A stretch of 57,121 bases of DNA from Desulfobacteraceae bacterium 4572_35.1 (GCA_002084705.1 NBLX01000008.1:1-57121); one strand, 5' to 3'; counted from the stretch's first letter, positions 36,508-46,563 are shown. Numbers and translations: made by a program. The notes: generated by a model from the sequence alone, not told the origin.

Positions 36508-36903
36508 CTATTTGAGCAAGCGCTCCTTGGTGAAGCAGAAGTCTTCACGCTTATAATTAGCCAATTCATACTCGCCGGTCATCTCGATAGCTTCAAGGGG
36601 GCATGCCTCAACACAATAACCGCAGAAGATACAACGCAGCATGTCTATCTGATACACTGTGGGATATTTTTTACCATTTTTATCCTCACCTGCTTCAATT
36701 GTAATACATTTTGCTGGACATACCGTTGGGCACAAATAACAAGCAACACACTTCTCCCGATCGTGCTCCAATACCAAATGATGTAAACCACGGAACCGCT
36801 CGGAGGTCTCCAATCTCTGCTTAGGATATTCAACAGTTGTCGAATTGCCTGGCAAGAGATGTTTTGCCGTTATGCTAAGGCCCTGAATTAACTCTTTAAT
36901 CAT
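36508..36903 (-). CDS. nuoI: NADH-quinone oxidoreductase subunit I
   Basis: A 131-residue ferredoxin-like subunit with two [4Fe-4S] motifs: CVACYLCPTVCP and CIFCGYCVEACP. The clusters (N6a, N6b) relay electrons toward NuoB. The conserved FRGLHHL precedes them. Because nuoEFG are absent, NuoI may be the entry point for a ferredoxin or other donor, as proposed for similar complexes. Confidence 0.95.
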   Translation of the reverse strand: MIKELIQGLSITAKHLLPGNSTTVEYPKQRLETSERFRGLHHLVLEHDREKCVACYLCPTVCPAKCITIEAGEDKNGKKYPTVYQIDMLRCIFCGYCVEACPLEAIEMTGEYELANYKREDFCFTKERLLK

Positions 36904-36936
36904 GGGTTGATCCTTTGTACAGGGGTTACTACATCT

Positions 36937-37953
36937 TTAAAGAAAAACAACAACTGCACCGGTTATAACAATATTCAACAATGCTAAAGGCAAGAACACC
37001 TTCCATCCCATAAACATAAGTTGATCATATCGTACCCGAGGAAACGTGGCACGAATCCAAATAAACAGGAACATAAAGAAGAATACTTTAAGCAACAGAT
37101 TAATCGGACCAGCAAAAGGTCCTGCCGGGCCACCCAGAAACAGTGTCGCAGTAATTGCTGATACAACGATCATATTGGCGTACTCAGCCATGAAGAACAA
37201 AGCGTACTTCATAGATGAATATTCAGTACAAAAACCAGAAACAAGCTCAGTTTCCGCCTCAGGCAAATCAAACGGGGTCCGATTGATCTCCGCTAATGAG
37301 GTGATCACAAACAGACAGAAGGCCAACGGCTGTGAAAAAATGTACCAGTCCAGAACTGATCCCGACTGCGCAGCAACAATACCGCGCAGGCTCAGGGTAC
37401 CAGACAGCATAAAAACCGCTATAATGGCAAGACCAGCGGCAAGCTCATAGGATATAACCTGTGCAGCAGACCTAATCCCACCAAGCAGCGAATATTTGCT
37501 ATTTGATGCCCAACCAGCCAAAACAATACCGTATACACCCAAACCAGCCATAGCCAGAATGTATAATATGCCGATATTTAGATCAGTTATCTGCAACGGA
37601 ACGGCAAAACCCTTAATAACGACATCACCACCAAAAGGGATAACTGCAACGGTAATGAATGCGGGCACTAAAATCATCATCGGCGCCAGCAAAAAAGCCA
37701 ATTTACTCGACTGGGCGGGAATAATATCTTCCTTGAAAAACAACTTCAAACCATCTGCGATGGGCTGGAGCAATCCTAAGGGACCAGTCATCGTGGGTCC
37801 AAGTCGAGTCTGCATCCGACCGATAATCTTGCGCTCGGCATAAGTTGCATAGGCAACGATCAAAATAACCACAATAAATACCGCAAGAATTTTCGCAAGC
37901 ATTAAACTCAAAAACAGTATCGGGTCATTCGAGAGGCTAAGCATTTCAGGCAT
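36937..37953 (-). CDS. nuoH: NADH-quinone oxidoreductase subunit H
   Basis: A 338-residue membrane subunit forming much of the quinone chamber. ERKIIGRMQTRLGPTMTGP, LLQPIADGLKLFFKEDIIP and INRTPFDLPEAETELVSGF (acidic quinone-side loop) are all intact. It directly follows nuoD (101-base gap), where many genomes carry nuoEFG. Confidence 0.96.
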   Translation of the reverse strand: MPEMLSLSNDPILFLSLMLAKILAVFIVVILIVAYATYAERKIIGRMQTRLGPTMTGPLGLLQPIADGLKLFFKEDIIPAQSSKLAFLLAPMMILVPAFITVAVIPFGGDVVIKGFAVPLQITDLNIGILYILAMAGLGVYGIVLAGWASNSKYSLLGGIRSAAQVISYELAAGLAIIAVFMLSGTLSLRGIVAAQSGSVLDWYIFSQPLAFCLFVITSLAEINRTPFDLPEAETELVSGFCTEYSSMKYALFFMAEYANMIVVSAITATLFLGGPAGPFAGPINLLLKVFFFMFLFIWIRATFPRVRYDQLMFMGWKVFLPLALLNIVITGAVVVFL

Positions 37954-38054
37954 GATTTTCCTCTTTCCTTCTTCTCTATTCCCACCTTAATTACATTGGC
38001 AGGAGACTTAAGATACGGCCACAAACGGCGCATCACTGTTTATCGACACTAATA

Positions 38055-39233
38055 CTAACGGTCAATCTCTCCAAGAACAATATCTAGAGTACCGATAGCA
38101 GCAATAACATCAGCAAGTAGCTTGCCCTCAACCATCTTCGGCAATGCTTGTAGATTAACAAAAGATGGTGGCCGAATTTTCATACGGAAGGGATTCGCAC
38201 TACCATCGGAGATCATATAGTATCCGAGTTCACCTTTAGGAGCTTCTACACCTTGGTATACCTCACCAGGTTCCGGCTTGAAGCCCTCAGTGATAATTTT
38301 AAACTGGTGTATCAACCCCTCAATGGAGTTAACAACATCTTTTTTAGGTGGCAAACAAACATCAGGAACATCTGCCAGAATCGGACCGGGTTGCAGCTTA
38401 TCGACCGCCTGACGAATGATCTTGCAGGATTCACGCATCTCATCCAGACGGTTTTTATAACGATCAAAAGTATCACAACCATCACGTGTGATAACTTCAA
38501 AATCATAATCTTCATATCCTGAATAAGGATTATCACGGCGCAAATCCCAGTCCACACCACTTCCACGCAATGCCGGACCGGTAAGTCCGATATCAATAGC
38601 ATCCTCGGCGCTAATTGGAGCAACACCAACTGTACGTTTCTGCCAAATTTTATTGCCAGTCAACAAACCCTCGTAGGTATCTAAATGTCCAGGCATGTCA
38701 TCAATAAAACTGGTCACATCATCTACAAAACCTTCCGGCAAATCGAGAGAGAGACCACCGACACGGAAGTAGTTAGATGTCATCCGCGCCCCAGACAACT
38801 TCTCGTACATGTCCATAATCTGCTCACGCTCACGGAAGCAATACAGAAACACAGTCATCGCTCCTATATCCAAAGCGTGGGTTGCCAGCCACACCAAGTG
38901 ACTCTTAATACGGGTCAACTCAGCCATCATCACGCGAACCACCTTGGCACGTTCCGGAATTTGATCGGTAATTCCAAGCAACTTCTCAACCGTCAGGACA
39001 TAACCTAAGTTATTACTCATCGGTGCCAGATAATCAAGGCGATCGGTCAGAGGAAGTGCGCGATGGTAGCTGCGATTTTCCGCCAACTTTTCTACTCCAC
39101 GATGGAGAAAACCAATATGGGGTACAGCGTTAACGACTGTCTCACCGTCAAGTTCAAGAACCAACTGCAACACACCGTGGGTCGATGGATGCTGTGGCCC
39201 CATATTTATTGTCATCGTCTCTTTTTTAGCCAT
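38055..39233 (-). CDS. nuoD: NADH-quinone oxidoreductase subunit D
   Basis: A 392-residue NuoD (49-kDa type). MGPQHPSTHGVLQLVLELDGE and PHIGFLHRGVEKLAENR mark the quinone-site histidine region; RVGGLSLDLPEGF, TGPALRGSGVDWDLRRD and the final ADVIAAIGTLDIVLGEIDR are normal. It is not fused to NuoC. Confidence 0.97.
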   Translation of the reverse strand: MAKKETMTINMGPQHPSTHGVLQLVLELDGETVVNAVPHIGFLHRGVEKLAENRSYHRALPLTDRLDYLAPMSNNLGYVLTVEKLLGITDQIPERAKVVRVMMAELTRIKSHLVWLATHALDIGAMTVFLYCFREREQIMDMYEKLSGARMTSNYFRVGGLSLDLPEGFVDDVTSFIDDMPGHLDTYEGLLTGNKIWQKRTVGVAPISAEDAIDIGLTGPALRGSGVDWDLRRDNPYSGYEDYDFEVITRDGCDTFDRYKNRLDEMRESCKIIRQAVDKLQPGPILADVPDVCLPPKKDVVNSIEGLIHQFKIITEGFKPEPGEVYQGVEAPKGELGYYMISDGSANPFRMKIRPPSFVNLQALPKMVEGKLLADVIAAIGTLDIVLGEIDR

Positions 39234-39268
39234 TTCAAGCCTCGTTATTTATATCTGCGCTATTAAAG

Positions 39269-39754
39269 TTAAGAAAGTCGACCTTGGTACGGCTCACGAT
39301 CTGGCCCCTGCAACGGATAATCCTTACGCAACGGATGACCAACCCAACCTTCAGCCATCAATATCCGGCGCAAATCGGGATGATTATTGAAAGAGATACC
39401 CATCAGGTCCCAACATTCACGCTCAGGCCAATTAGCTGTACTCCAAACAGTGCTAACCGTATCAACTCTTGGATTTTCTTCCTCAACCGGAACCTTGACC
39501 CGCAAACGCTCTTTAGTTGTGATGTTGTACAGATTATAAACCACCATAAAACGTGGTTGCTGGCCCAAATAGTCAACTCCGCACAGATCACACAGGAAAT
39601 TATACCCGGCTTCATCCTTAAGGAATTGGCAAATGGCAACAATCTCCTCCTTCTTCACCGTAACGGTAACCTCACCACGATACTCTTTTACATCAAGAAC
39701 ATCAGCAGAGAAGGCCTCCCTCAGCTTTGCTACAACAGCTTGACTCATACTCAT
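39269..39754 (-). CDS. nuoC: NADH-quinone oxidoreductase subunit C
   Basis: A 161-residue NuoC (30-kDa type). The signature RVDTVSTVWSTANWPERE...DLMGISFNNHPDLRRILM, followed by the C-terminal GHPLRKDYPLQG, is complete. It starts 36 bases after the nuoB stop and ends 35 bases before nuoD. Confidence 0.95.
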   Translation of the reverse strand: MSMSQAVVAKLREAFSADVLDVKEYRGEVTVTVKKEEIVAICQFLKDEAGYNFLCDLCGVDYLGQQPRFMVVYNLYNITTKERLRVKVPVEEENPRVDTVSTVWSTANWPERECWDLMGISFNNHPDLRRILMAEGWVGHPLRKDYPLQGPDREPYQGRLS

Positions 39755-39790
39755 TTTCCCTATTTGTCAGTTACTAAGTGAATGACATTA

Positions 39791-40333
39791 CTAACCTGGA
39801 ATAACGTCCCCTGCACCAATAGCTGCACCAAAAGTATTACGCTCTCGCATAATCTTCTCCTGCAACTTAATCAAGCCGTACAACAACGCCTCGGGGCGAG
39901 GAGGACAACCCGGCACATAAACATCAACAGGCAACTCTTGATCAATCCCTTGCACCACACTGTAGGTATCAAATACGCCACCAGAGGAAGCACACGCCCC
40001 CATAGCAACAACGTACTTAGGCTCTGGCATCTGCTCATATACAACCTTGATAACCGGCAGCATCTTATGTGTTACCGTTCCGGCAATAATTATCACATCG
40101 GCCTGCCGTGGTGAAGCACGGAACAAAACCCCCATTCGGTCAAGGTCAAATCGTGCCGCACCTGTAGCCATCATCTCAATAGCACAACAAGCAAGACCAA
40201 AGGTCATCGGCCACAGCGAACGAGAACGAGACCAGTTAACTACAAGGTCTAAAGACGTAGTCAAGACATTATTGCCCAAGACTTTGCTATATTCAGCCCC
40301 AGAGGCTTTTTCAGCTCCTTGCGTTACTCCCAT
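39791..40333 (-). CDS. nuoB: NADH-quinone oxidoreductase subunit B
   Basis: The start is the ATG at 40333, since AAGGAG sits seven bases before it; the longer reading from 40354 lies within nuoA. The protein is 180 residues. [19 protein letters not shown] and [11 protein letters not shown] supply the four cysteines of cluster N2, the last iron-sulfur centre before quinone. It overlaps the nuoA stop by ten bases. Confidence 0.95.
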   Translation of the reverse strand: MGVTQGAEKASGAEYSKVLGNNVLTTSLDLVVNWSRSRSLWPMTFGLACCAIEMMATGAARFDLDRMGVLFRASPRQADVIIIAGTVTHKMLPVIKVVYEQMPEPKYVVAMGACASSGGVFDTYSVVQGIDQELPVDVYVPGCPPRPEALLYGLIKLQEKIMRERNTFGAAIGAGDVIPG

Positions 40334-40680
40334 TCCAGCGCTCCTTTTTTCCAAACATAAACGTAACCTACCAGCAAGATCACGACAAAGACACCCATCT
40401 CCACAAAACCAAACATCCCCAGTTTCTTAAAGACAACTGCCCAGGGGTAGAGAAAGACTGTCTCAATGTCAAACAGAATAAACAACATCGCCACAATGTA
40501 AAATTTGACCGAAACCCGCTCACGTGCGGTTCCGACAAGTGGCATACCACACTCATAGGGCGCTAATTTTATGGCACTCGGTTTTTTAGGACCAATCAAG
40601 AATGAAAAAGTCACCGAGCCCAAAGCAAACAACAGAGCGATGATTATGAGGACGAGTATCGGTAGATAACTCTCAAGCAT
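40324..40680 (-). CDS. nuoA: NADH-quinone oxidoreductase subunit A
   Basis: A 118-residue, three-helix subunit opening the nuo operon. [25 protein letters not shown]-type core (the conserved YECG loop) and [13 protein letters not shown] are intact. The start has a GGAACCGTTCC-containing leader and follows a good promoter candidate about 75 bases upstream. Confidence 0.95.
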   Translation of the reverse strand: MLESYLPILVLIIIALLFALGSVTFSFLIGPKKPSAIKLAPYECGMPLVGTARERVSVKFYIVAMLFILFDIETVFLYPWAVVFKKLGMFGFVEMGVFVVILLVGYVYVWKKGALEWE

Positions 40681-40751
40681 GGAACGGTTCCTCCAAACAG
40701 GGTTAATTCATGTCGTTAAAACGGCACATTCTACTCATTTCAGCGTCGAGC

Positions 40752-40780
40752 AAGTTAAGTTAAAAAGACGTCTTTGTCAA
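40752..40780 (-). promoter_or_regulatory. Candidate promoter of the nuo operon with palindromic operator
   Basis: On the minus strand a perfect -35 TTGACA (40775-40780) is followed after 17 bases by TAACTT (40752-40757), a weaker -10. The spacer contains the perfect 12-bp palindrome AAAGACGTCTTT (40764-40775), which touches the -35. A regulator bound there would block RNA polymerase. The leader to the nuoA ATG would be about 65 bases. Confidence 0.5.
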
Positions 40781-40793
40781 GGGGAAAATATAG

Positions 40794-40807
40794 TATACAG
40801 TATGCAA
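40794..40807. promoter_or_regulatory. Motif TATACAGTATGCAA upstream of nuo
   Basis: This 14-base motif differs at one position from TATACAGTATACAA at 47550-47563 upstream of nqrA. Here it lies 13 bases upstream of the candidate -35, a position typical of an activator. It is nearly self-complementary at its core (ATACnGTAT). A shared regulator is a hypothesis. Confidence 0.4.
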
Positions 40808-41054
40808 CCAAAACACCATTTATCCCTTTAACTACAGGAAGTTATACTAATTTTTCGCAAAAAAAATCGGTTAAAATAACACCAAAATTTCTCCAGATTT
40901 TCCTCCAGACAGCACACCAGTCTTCCCTTTTACACAACTTCAATTCCAGGGAAAAACAGCATTTTTCCCTCAACAATTTACAATAATTAATTACAATGTA
41001 GTCATCAAAAAAATACTTGGCAACTATGCACACAACTCAGAAAAGACCACGACA
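40808..41054. other. A/T-rich gap between nuo promoter and iscU
   Basis: About 250 bases of A/T-rich sequence. The one minus-strand frame here (40842-41033) has no ribosome site and looks like chance. I see no strong terminator for the iscU-like gene that ends at 41055. Confidence 0.4.
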
Positions 41055-41438
41055 CTAATCACACTTCTCCTTTTCTGGCGGAGTAAGGTAACGGGTAACC
41101 GCAGCCCTAATAGCCGTAGCAGCAAGATTAGAACAATGCATCTTGACCTCAGGCAATCCACCCAGGGCATCAGCAACCTTTTCATCCGTCACCTCAAGAG
41201 CTTCCTCCAACGTTTTCCCCTTAATCATTGTGCTGGCCATAGATGTAGTCGCAATGGCCGCACCACACCCATAAACTTTGTATTTTACATCGCTAATCAC
41301 ATTGTCTTTGATCTGCATAAAAATCAAAACGGCATCACCACAGCCTGGGTCACCAACCTTAACCACCACATTAGGATTCTCCATCGTACCAACATTTCTC
41401 GGATTAGAAAAATGATCCATCACTTTTTCGGTATACAT
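41055..41438 (-). CDS. IscU/NifU-type iron-sulfur scaffold
   Basis: A 127-residue scaffold protein. The three cluster cysteines and the aspartate are present: GDPGCGDAV (Cys and Asp), VYGCGAAIA and MHCSNLA. The HFSNPRNVGTMENP opening is canonical. It corresponds to IscU or the N-terminal domain of NifU. No cysteine desulfurase, IscA or HscAB is adjacent, so it is a lone gene here; a desulfurase must be elsewhere. It lies upstream of and in the same direction as nuo. Confidence 0.92.
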   Translation of the reverse strand: MYTEKVMDHFSNPRNVGTMENPNVVVKVGDPGCGDAVLIFMQIKDNVISDVKYKVYGCGAAIATTSMASTMIKGKTLEEALEVTDEKVADALGGLPEVKMHCSNLAATAIRAAVTRYLTPPEKEKCD

Positions 41439-41697
41439 ATTTTTATCGTTGCTCCTCGCCCGAATTTACGAGCCCAAATATCAACTGCGCACAAACGCGC
41501 ACCATACAAATCAATCTTCCGTTCCATCAGTTCAAATTTAGCCAAGAAATACTAAAACCATTGTTCGACTGCGTCAAGCATTAGCAACTGAACAATTTTC
41601 GTTCTTAATTATTTTGTAGATACAACCTTAACTTTTCAATGCTACACTGCATACTTCATCCGCGAAAATTACAGTTAACTACAGAATACAACAAACA

Positions 41698-44226
41698 ATG
41701 AACTCATACTCCCCCAGCACCATCTTCTCCATGCGCGAGGCCATTGAACTCAGTGCTGGCAACGAAATATTTTTTCTCGGCCACACCGACAACAACCTCA
41801 ACATCTGGAGCGTAACCGTTCTTGCACGCGGCAACAAACAAGCTGTACCAGCGATTGCCAGCCGCTGCCACAGTGGTGACACGGTTATCCACAACCACCC
41901 ATCGGGCGATTTAACCCCTTCTGCCGCAGACCTGAATGTTGCAGCGACTCTCGGTGAACGTGGGATCGGCTTTCACATTGTGGACAACACTGTTGAAAAC
42001 GTCTACAAGGTGACAGATGCATCCCCAGCACCAGAGCCGCAATACCTCGACCCCAATCAAGTTACTGCGATGCTCGCCGCCAATGGACCACTGGCAAAAC
42101 TGCTGGACAATCACGAAGAGCGCCCAGAGCAACTACACATGGCGCAAGCTGTCACTGCAGCATTTAATAATGACAGTCTGGCTACCATCGAAGCTGGCAC
42201 CGGCACAGGTAAAAGTTTAGCTTACCTTATCCCCACAATTATGTGGTCACTACGCCACGAAGAAACCATTGTCATCTCAACCAACACCATTAACCTACAA
42301 GAACAGTTGTTACGCCACGATCTACCCATATTGCAAAAAGTTATTTCAGATGATTTTCTCGCCGTACTGGTCAAGGGTCGCAGCAACTATTTGTGCCTGC
42401 GCCGTCTCGACAATGCTTACCATGAACCGGATCTATTCAACAGCGACAACAACGGTGAACTGGAAGCACTACGCGCATGGTCTTTAACTACCAAAGCCGG
42501 CAGCAAGGATGAGCTCAATATCCCACCCAGCATCAACATCTGGAGTGAGGTATGTTGCGAAATGGATCAGTGTCCGCGTACACGTTGCCCCAGCTACAGC
42601 CGCTGTTTTTTTCACAAAGCTAGACGAAAAGCCGCCCACGCCGACCTGTTGATCGTCAACCACTCCCTGTTATTGTCCGATCTCGCTGTCAGAATGCAAA
42701 CTGACAACTACTCTGCAGCAGCGGTATTACCTCCATATAGCCGCATTGTGCTCGACGAAGCGCACCACCTTGAGGAAGCTGCCACCCGTAATTTTTCCAT
42801 CCGCATCAGCAACTACAGCTTTGCCCGCATTGTCAACCGCCTCAGTCATCCCCGCAAACCGGAACGCGGACACCTGCCCCGACTGCTCAGCACCATAGCC
42901 AAAGAGTTACCCGATAGTGCCAGTACCGTGTATGACACCATCTATCAACGGGTAGAGGAGTTGATCTCAGCTTGCCGCTGTTTACGCGACCACAGTCACA
43001 AGCAATTTGACGATCAATTTAAAAACATACAGGAAAAACACAGCACAAAAACAGGCTATAACAGCAACAATTTCTGCTGGCACATAACCGCCGATCAAGG
43101 GCAGACACCACGTTGGACACTGCTACAGCAAGGGCTGTCACCATTGGTGCATGAGTGCATAAATTTAGCCAAGAATCTGGAACAGTTGGGCAAACAATGC
43201 GAACAACTGTTGCCAGAAAAACTAGCAGATCAACTTGCCCCTCAACTAACTGACATTAAAGGGCTAAGCGAACGCCTTGCCGGTCTTGGCTGCGACCTGA
43301 ATACTTTTTTGTCTCTTGACGAACAAGCATGCAACTGGATTGACAGCACCACCAGCAACAGTCATCGTCGACAGACAACCACCATGTGGCTAAACAGCGC
43401 GCCAATTGATGTAGCCGCAACAATGAAACAGGCAATCTATCAGCGCTTTCGCACCGTTGTCATGACCAGCGCTACACTCACAACTAGCCACAGCTTTAAC
43501 TTCTTCAACAAACGCAGTGGTCTAGAGTTGTGCCCAATTGAGCGCCGCACTGAAATACAGTTAGAATCCCCCTTCGATTTTGCTAATCAGGCACTGATTG
43601 CTATACCTACTGACATTGCTGCCCCCAACCACGAAGATTACGCCGAAATGCTTATGGAGCAAATCGAATTGGCGGCAACTGCCGCCGGAGGGCGAACCTT
43701 TGTACTATTTACCGCCTATTCACTTTTACGCCAACTGTATAATCAACTAGACGCAGCCTTCAACGCACGCGGATTCAACTGCCTGCGCCAAGGACAAATA
43801 GCCCGCCACCAATTGCTTAATCAATTTAAACATGGCGACGGCAACATCCTGTTTGCTACCGACTCTTTTTGGGAAGGAGTTGATGTCCCGGGAAAGGCCC
43901 TGGAGCAAGTAATCATAACCCGCCTCCCCTTTCGAGTCCCCACTGAACCGATACAAATTGCCCGCTGTGCTGCGATAGAACGGCACGGCGGAAATTCCTT
44001 CAACCAATACACTGTCCCACAAGCCATCATCCGATTAAAACAAGGTTTTGGTCGATTAATCCGCCACCGAGACGATCGCGGCGTTGTTCTCATTCTCGAT
44101 CAACGCGTTGTCAGCAAAGGCTACGGCAGATCATTTTTAAAATCGTTACCTCCGGCGCAACTTGTCACCGCGCCAGCACAGCAGATACAAAGGGAAATTA
44201 AAAACTTTTTTCAGCAAAAAAGCTAA
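41698..44226 (+). CDS. JAMM (RadC-like) domain fused to a DinG-type iron-sulfur helicase
   Basis: An 842-residue fusion. Residues 1-100 form a JAB/RadC-type domain with the complete JAMM zinc motif: E23, H65-x-H67, S75, D78. Residues about 145-840 are a DinG/XPD superfamily 2 helicase: GTGTGKS (167-173), the four-cysteine iron-sulfur region around CCEMDQCPRTRCPSYSRC, DEAHH, FWEGVDVPG and QGFGRLIR. DinG helicases unwind DNA forks, R-loops and G-quadruplexes. The JAMM part could act as a peptidase or as a DNA-binding adaptor; its substrate is unknown. Related fusions may exist in other deltaproteobacteria. Confidence 0.88.
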   Translation: MNSYSPSTIFSMREAIELSAGNEIFFLGHTDNNLNIWSVTVLARGNKQAVPAIASRCHSGDTVIHNHPSGDLTPSAADLNVAATLGERGIGFHIVDNTVENVYKVTDASPAPEPQYLDPNQVTAMLAANGPLAKLLDNHEERPEQLHMAQAVTAAFNNDSLATIEAGTGTGKSLAYLIPTIMWSLRHEETIVISTNTINLQEQLLRHDLPILQKVISDDFLAVLVKGRSNYLCLRRLDNAYHEPDLFNSDNNGELEALRAWSLTTKAGSKDELNIPPSINIWSEVCCEMDQCPRTRCPSYSRCFFHKARRKAAHADLLIVNHSLLLSDLAVRMQTDNYSAAAVLPPYSRIVLDEAHHLEEAATRNFSIRISNYSFARIVNRLSHPRKPERGHLPRLLSTIAKELPDSASTVYDTIYQRVEELISACRCLRDHSHKQFDDQFKNIQEKHSTKTGYNSNNFCWHITADQGQTPRWTLLQQGLSPLVHECINLAKNLEQLGKQCEQLLPEKLADQLAPQLTDIKGLSERLAGLGCDLNTFLSLDEQACNWIDSTTSNSHRRQTTTMWLNSAPIDVAATMKQAIYQRFRTVVMTSATLTTSHSFNFFNKRSGLELCPIERRTEIQLESPFDFANQALIAIPTDIAAPNHEDYAEMLMEQIELAATAAGGRTFVLFTAYSLLRQLYNQLDAAFNARGFNCLRQGQIARHQLLNQFKHGDGNILFATDSFWEGVDVPGKALEQVIITRLPFRVPTEPIQIARCAAIERHGGNSFNQYTVPQAIIRLKQGFGRLIRHRDDRGVVLILDQRVVSKGYGRSFLKSLPPAQLVTAPAQQIQREIKNFFQQKS

Positions 44227-44418
44227 GACCTAAACGGATTAAAGGCTAGTCTGGCAAAAACTAAATAAAATGGTAGGAATCGAATAACAACTTTTTCAAA
44301 ATTCATTCCAGTTTATGCTGGAGTTAGCCACCATAACTAGTTTATATATACTGGTTACACTAATCCACCATTGTACAAATTACAACTTTACCTGTCTAAA
44401 AGGACTAAATAAAATCCT

Positions 44419-46563
44419 ATGTTTAATTGGCACACTCGGCATTTCCCGGCACAATCTATCTCAATCAAATTGAGCATAATAATTTTTATCGTCCTCAGTC
44501 TGACACTGGCGTGTCCGATCACTAATTATGCCCAATCAACAATTGAACACCCTTTCGACCCCGATCGCGCTAAAGTTCTCGGCTATATTATCAGCCAGGA
44601 TCTAATGCACTACCACTACAGCCACAAACGCCTCAATGATGAACTGTCTACTGCGGCTTTTGACCTTTACATTAAACAGCTTGATGCCCAAAAACGATTT
44701 TTATTGAAAACTGATGTTCAGATGTTGGCAGCCTATGAAAACTATCTGGACAATGAGATCCGGCGGGGCAAAATCCATCTGCCCATCTACAGCTGCGAAA
44801 TAATGAGCCAGCGTATACCAATCGTTAAAAAAATGATTTTATCTATTTTGGATCAACCTTTCGACCTAAATGCCAAAGAACAGCTGGAAACTGACAACAA
44901 AAAACTGAAGTTCTGCACCAGCGACAAACAACTACGTGAACGCTGGCGCAAAACCTTAAAATATCAGGTAATCAATCGCTATCTGGACCTAAAAGAAGAG
45001 CAAGAGAAAAAACCTGGGGAAAACGAAAAGGTAAAAAAAACTACCGCGAAGAAGAAACAACACTTAAACGACAAGCAGTTACATCAAAAGGCCATAGAGA
45101 AAGTCCGCAAACGCTATATCCATCTGCTCAAGCGCATGCTCCAGGAAAAAAAAGAGGAACATTTTGAACGTTACCTAAACGCCATATCTCGCGCCTACGA
45201 TCCACACAGCATGTATCTTCCACCGGAAGAAAAAGAAGATTTTGACATCCATATGCGCGGCTCCCTAGAAGGGATTGGCGCGCTGCTACGTGAAGAGGAT
45301 GGTTACATCAAGGTGGTTAATTTAATACCAGGCGGTGCGGCTGAAAAACAAGGTGAACTTGAAAGTGAGGACACTATCCTCAAAGTTGCTCAAGCTGACG
45401 ACGATCCTGTTGATATCACCGACGCCCGCATCCGCGATGCGGTCAAGTTGATACGAGGACCCAAAGGAAGCAAAGTACTGCTGCACATAAAAAAACCGGA
45501 CGGAACTCGCCGTATCATTCCAATTATTCGAGCAGTGATTCAGATCAAAGACACCTTCGTAAAATCGATGGTAGTAACATCAAAAGATGGACACAAATAC
45601 GGATATTTACGCATACCGACTTTCTACCGCGACTTTAAAAATAAAAGTGCATCAGCACGCAATGTCACCAAAGACACCAAGGCTGAGCTTAAAAAGCTAA
45701 AGAAAGAACAGATTCAAGGGCTTATCATCGACCTGCGCAACAACGGAGGCGGCTCCCTCACCGATGCTGTAGATACCACCGGTCTGTTCATTAAAGAAGG
45801 TCCGGTAGTCCAGATCAAGGACAGCAGCGGAAAGATTGAAGTACTTGCCGACCACGACCGAGCGCTAGAGTATGCTGGCCCGCTGGTAATTCTAGTCAAT
45901 AAATTCAGTGCTTCAGCCTCAGAGATATTAGCAGGAGCCTTGCAAGATTACCGCCGTGCCATAGTTGTCGGCAGTGAACATACCCATGGCAAAGGCACGG
46001 TTCAAGCGGTTATTGACATTGACCGTGAAACACCACTTCGCCGTTTGGACAAATTCAAACCCATGGGAGCACTGAAAATAACAGTGCAAAAATTCTACCG
46101 GATCAGCGGTGCGTCCACCCAATATCGTGGCATCCACTCCGATATCGTATTGCCGGACCGCTTCAAAGCAATAAAAAGCGGTGAACGATATATCGACTAC
46201 TCCATGCCATGGGACACAATCTCAAAGTGCAAATACCAACCGCTTGGCAGCAAATTGCCCCTCAAAGAGTTAAGCAAACAAAGTGCACTGCGAATAGCTG
46301 ATAACAAAAAGATGCAACGCATCCTCGAACTGGCACAAAAAACCAAAAATCGGATCGAACACAGCAAACGCAGCATCACGCTGAAAGACATTATCGCTGA
46401 ACGTAAAGATCTTCTCGACGGGGAAAAACTGGACGAGCAATCAATCACCAATGGTAAATCCGATAAAGACAAAAAAGACTGGCGTAAAAAAGTTAAAAAA
46501 GATCCATACGTACTCGAAGGGATTGCGATTGTAGATAACTTACGTGAGAGCGTGGCAGAATAA
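44419..46563 (+). CDS. prc: Tail-specific carboxy-terminal protease Prc
   Basis: A 714-residue Prc/CtpA-family serine protease, close to the 682 residues of E. coli Prc. An N-terminal export signal (helix about 15-32; LTLAC could be a lipobox) is followed by a long helical domain, a PDZ domain (LEGIGALLREEDGYIKVVNL) and the catalytic core. The nucleophile serine lies in KFSASASEILAGAL and the lysine in HGKGTVQ. In the periplasm Prc trims lipoproteins and cell-wall enzymes. A Lys-rich insert (KKTTAKKKQ) is present at about 200-215. Confidence 0.95.
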   Translation: MFNWHTRHFPAQSISIKLSIIIFIVLSLTLACPITNYAQSTIEHPFDPDRAKVLGYIISQDLMHYHYSHKRLNDELSTAAFDLYIKQLDAQKRFLLKTDVQMLAAYENYLDNEIRRGKIHLPIYSCEIMSQRIPIVKKMILSILDQPFDLNAKEQLETDNKKLKFCTSDKQLRERWRKTLKYQVINRYLDLKEEQEKKPGENEKVKKTTAKKKQHLNDKQLHQKAIEKVRKRYIHLLKRMLQEKKEEHFERYLNAISRAYDPHSMYLPPEEKEDFDIHMRGSLEGIGALLREEDGYIKVVNLIPGGAAEKQGELESEDTILKVAQADDDPVDITDARIRDAVKLIRGPKGSKVLLHIKKPDGTRRIIPIIRAVIQIKDTFVKSMVVTSKDGHKYGYLRIPTFYRDFKNKSASARNVTKDTKAELKKLKKEQIQGLIIDLRNNGGGSLTDAVDTTGLFIKEGPVVQIKDSSGKIEVLADHDRALEYAGPLVILVNKFSASASEILAGALQDYRRAIVVGSEHTHGKGTVQAVIDIDRETPLRRLDKFKPMGALKITVQKFYRISGASTQYRGIHSDIVLPDRFKAIKSGERYIDYSMPWDTISKCKYQPLGSKLPLKELSKQSALRIADNKKMQRILELAQKTKNRIEHSKRSITLKDIIAERKDLLDGEKLDEQSITNGKSDKDKKDWRKKVKKDPYVLEGIAIVDNLRESVAE

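Noticed and set aside
40842-41033. 63-residue minus-strand ORF between nuoA and iscU
   Set aside because: A/T-rich chance frame without ribosome site in the promoter region.
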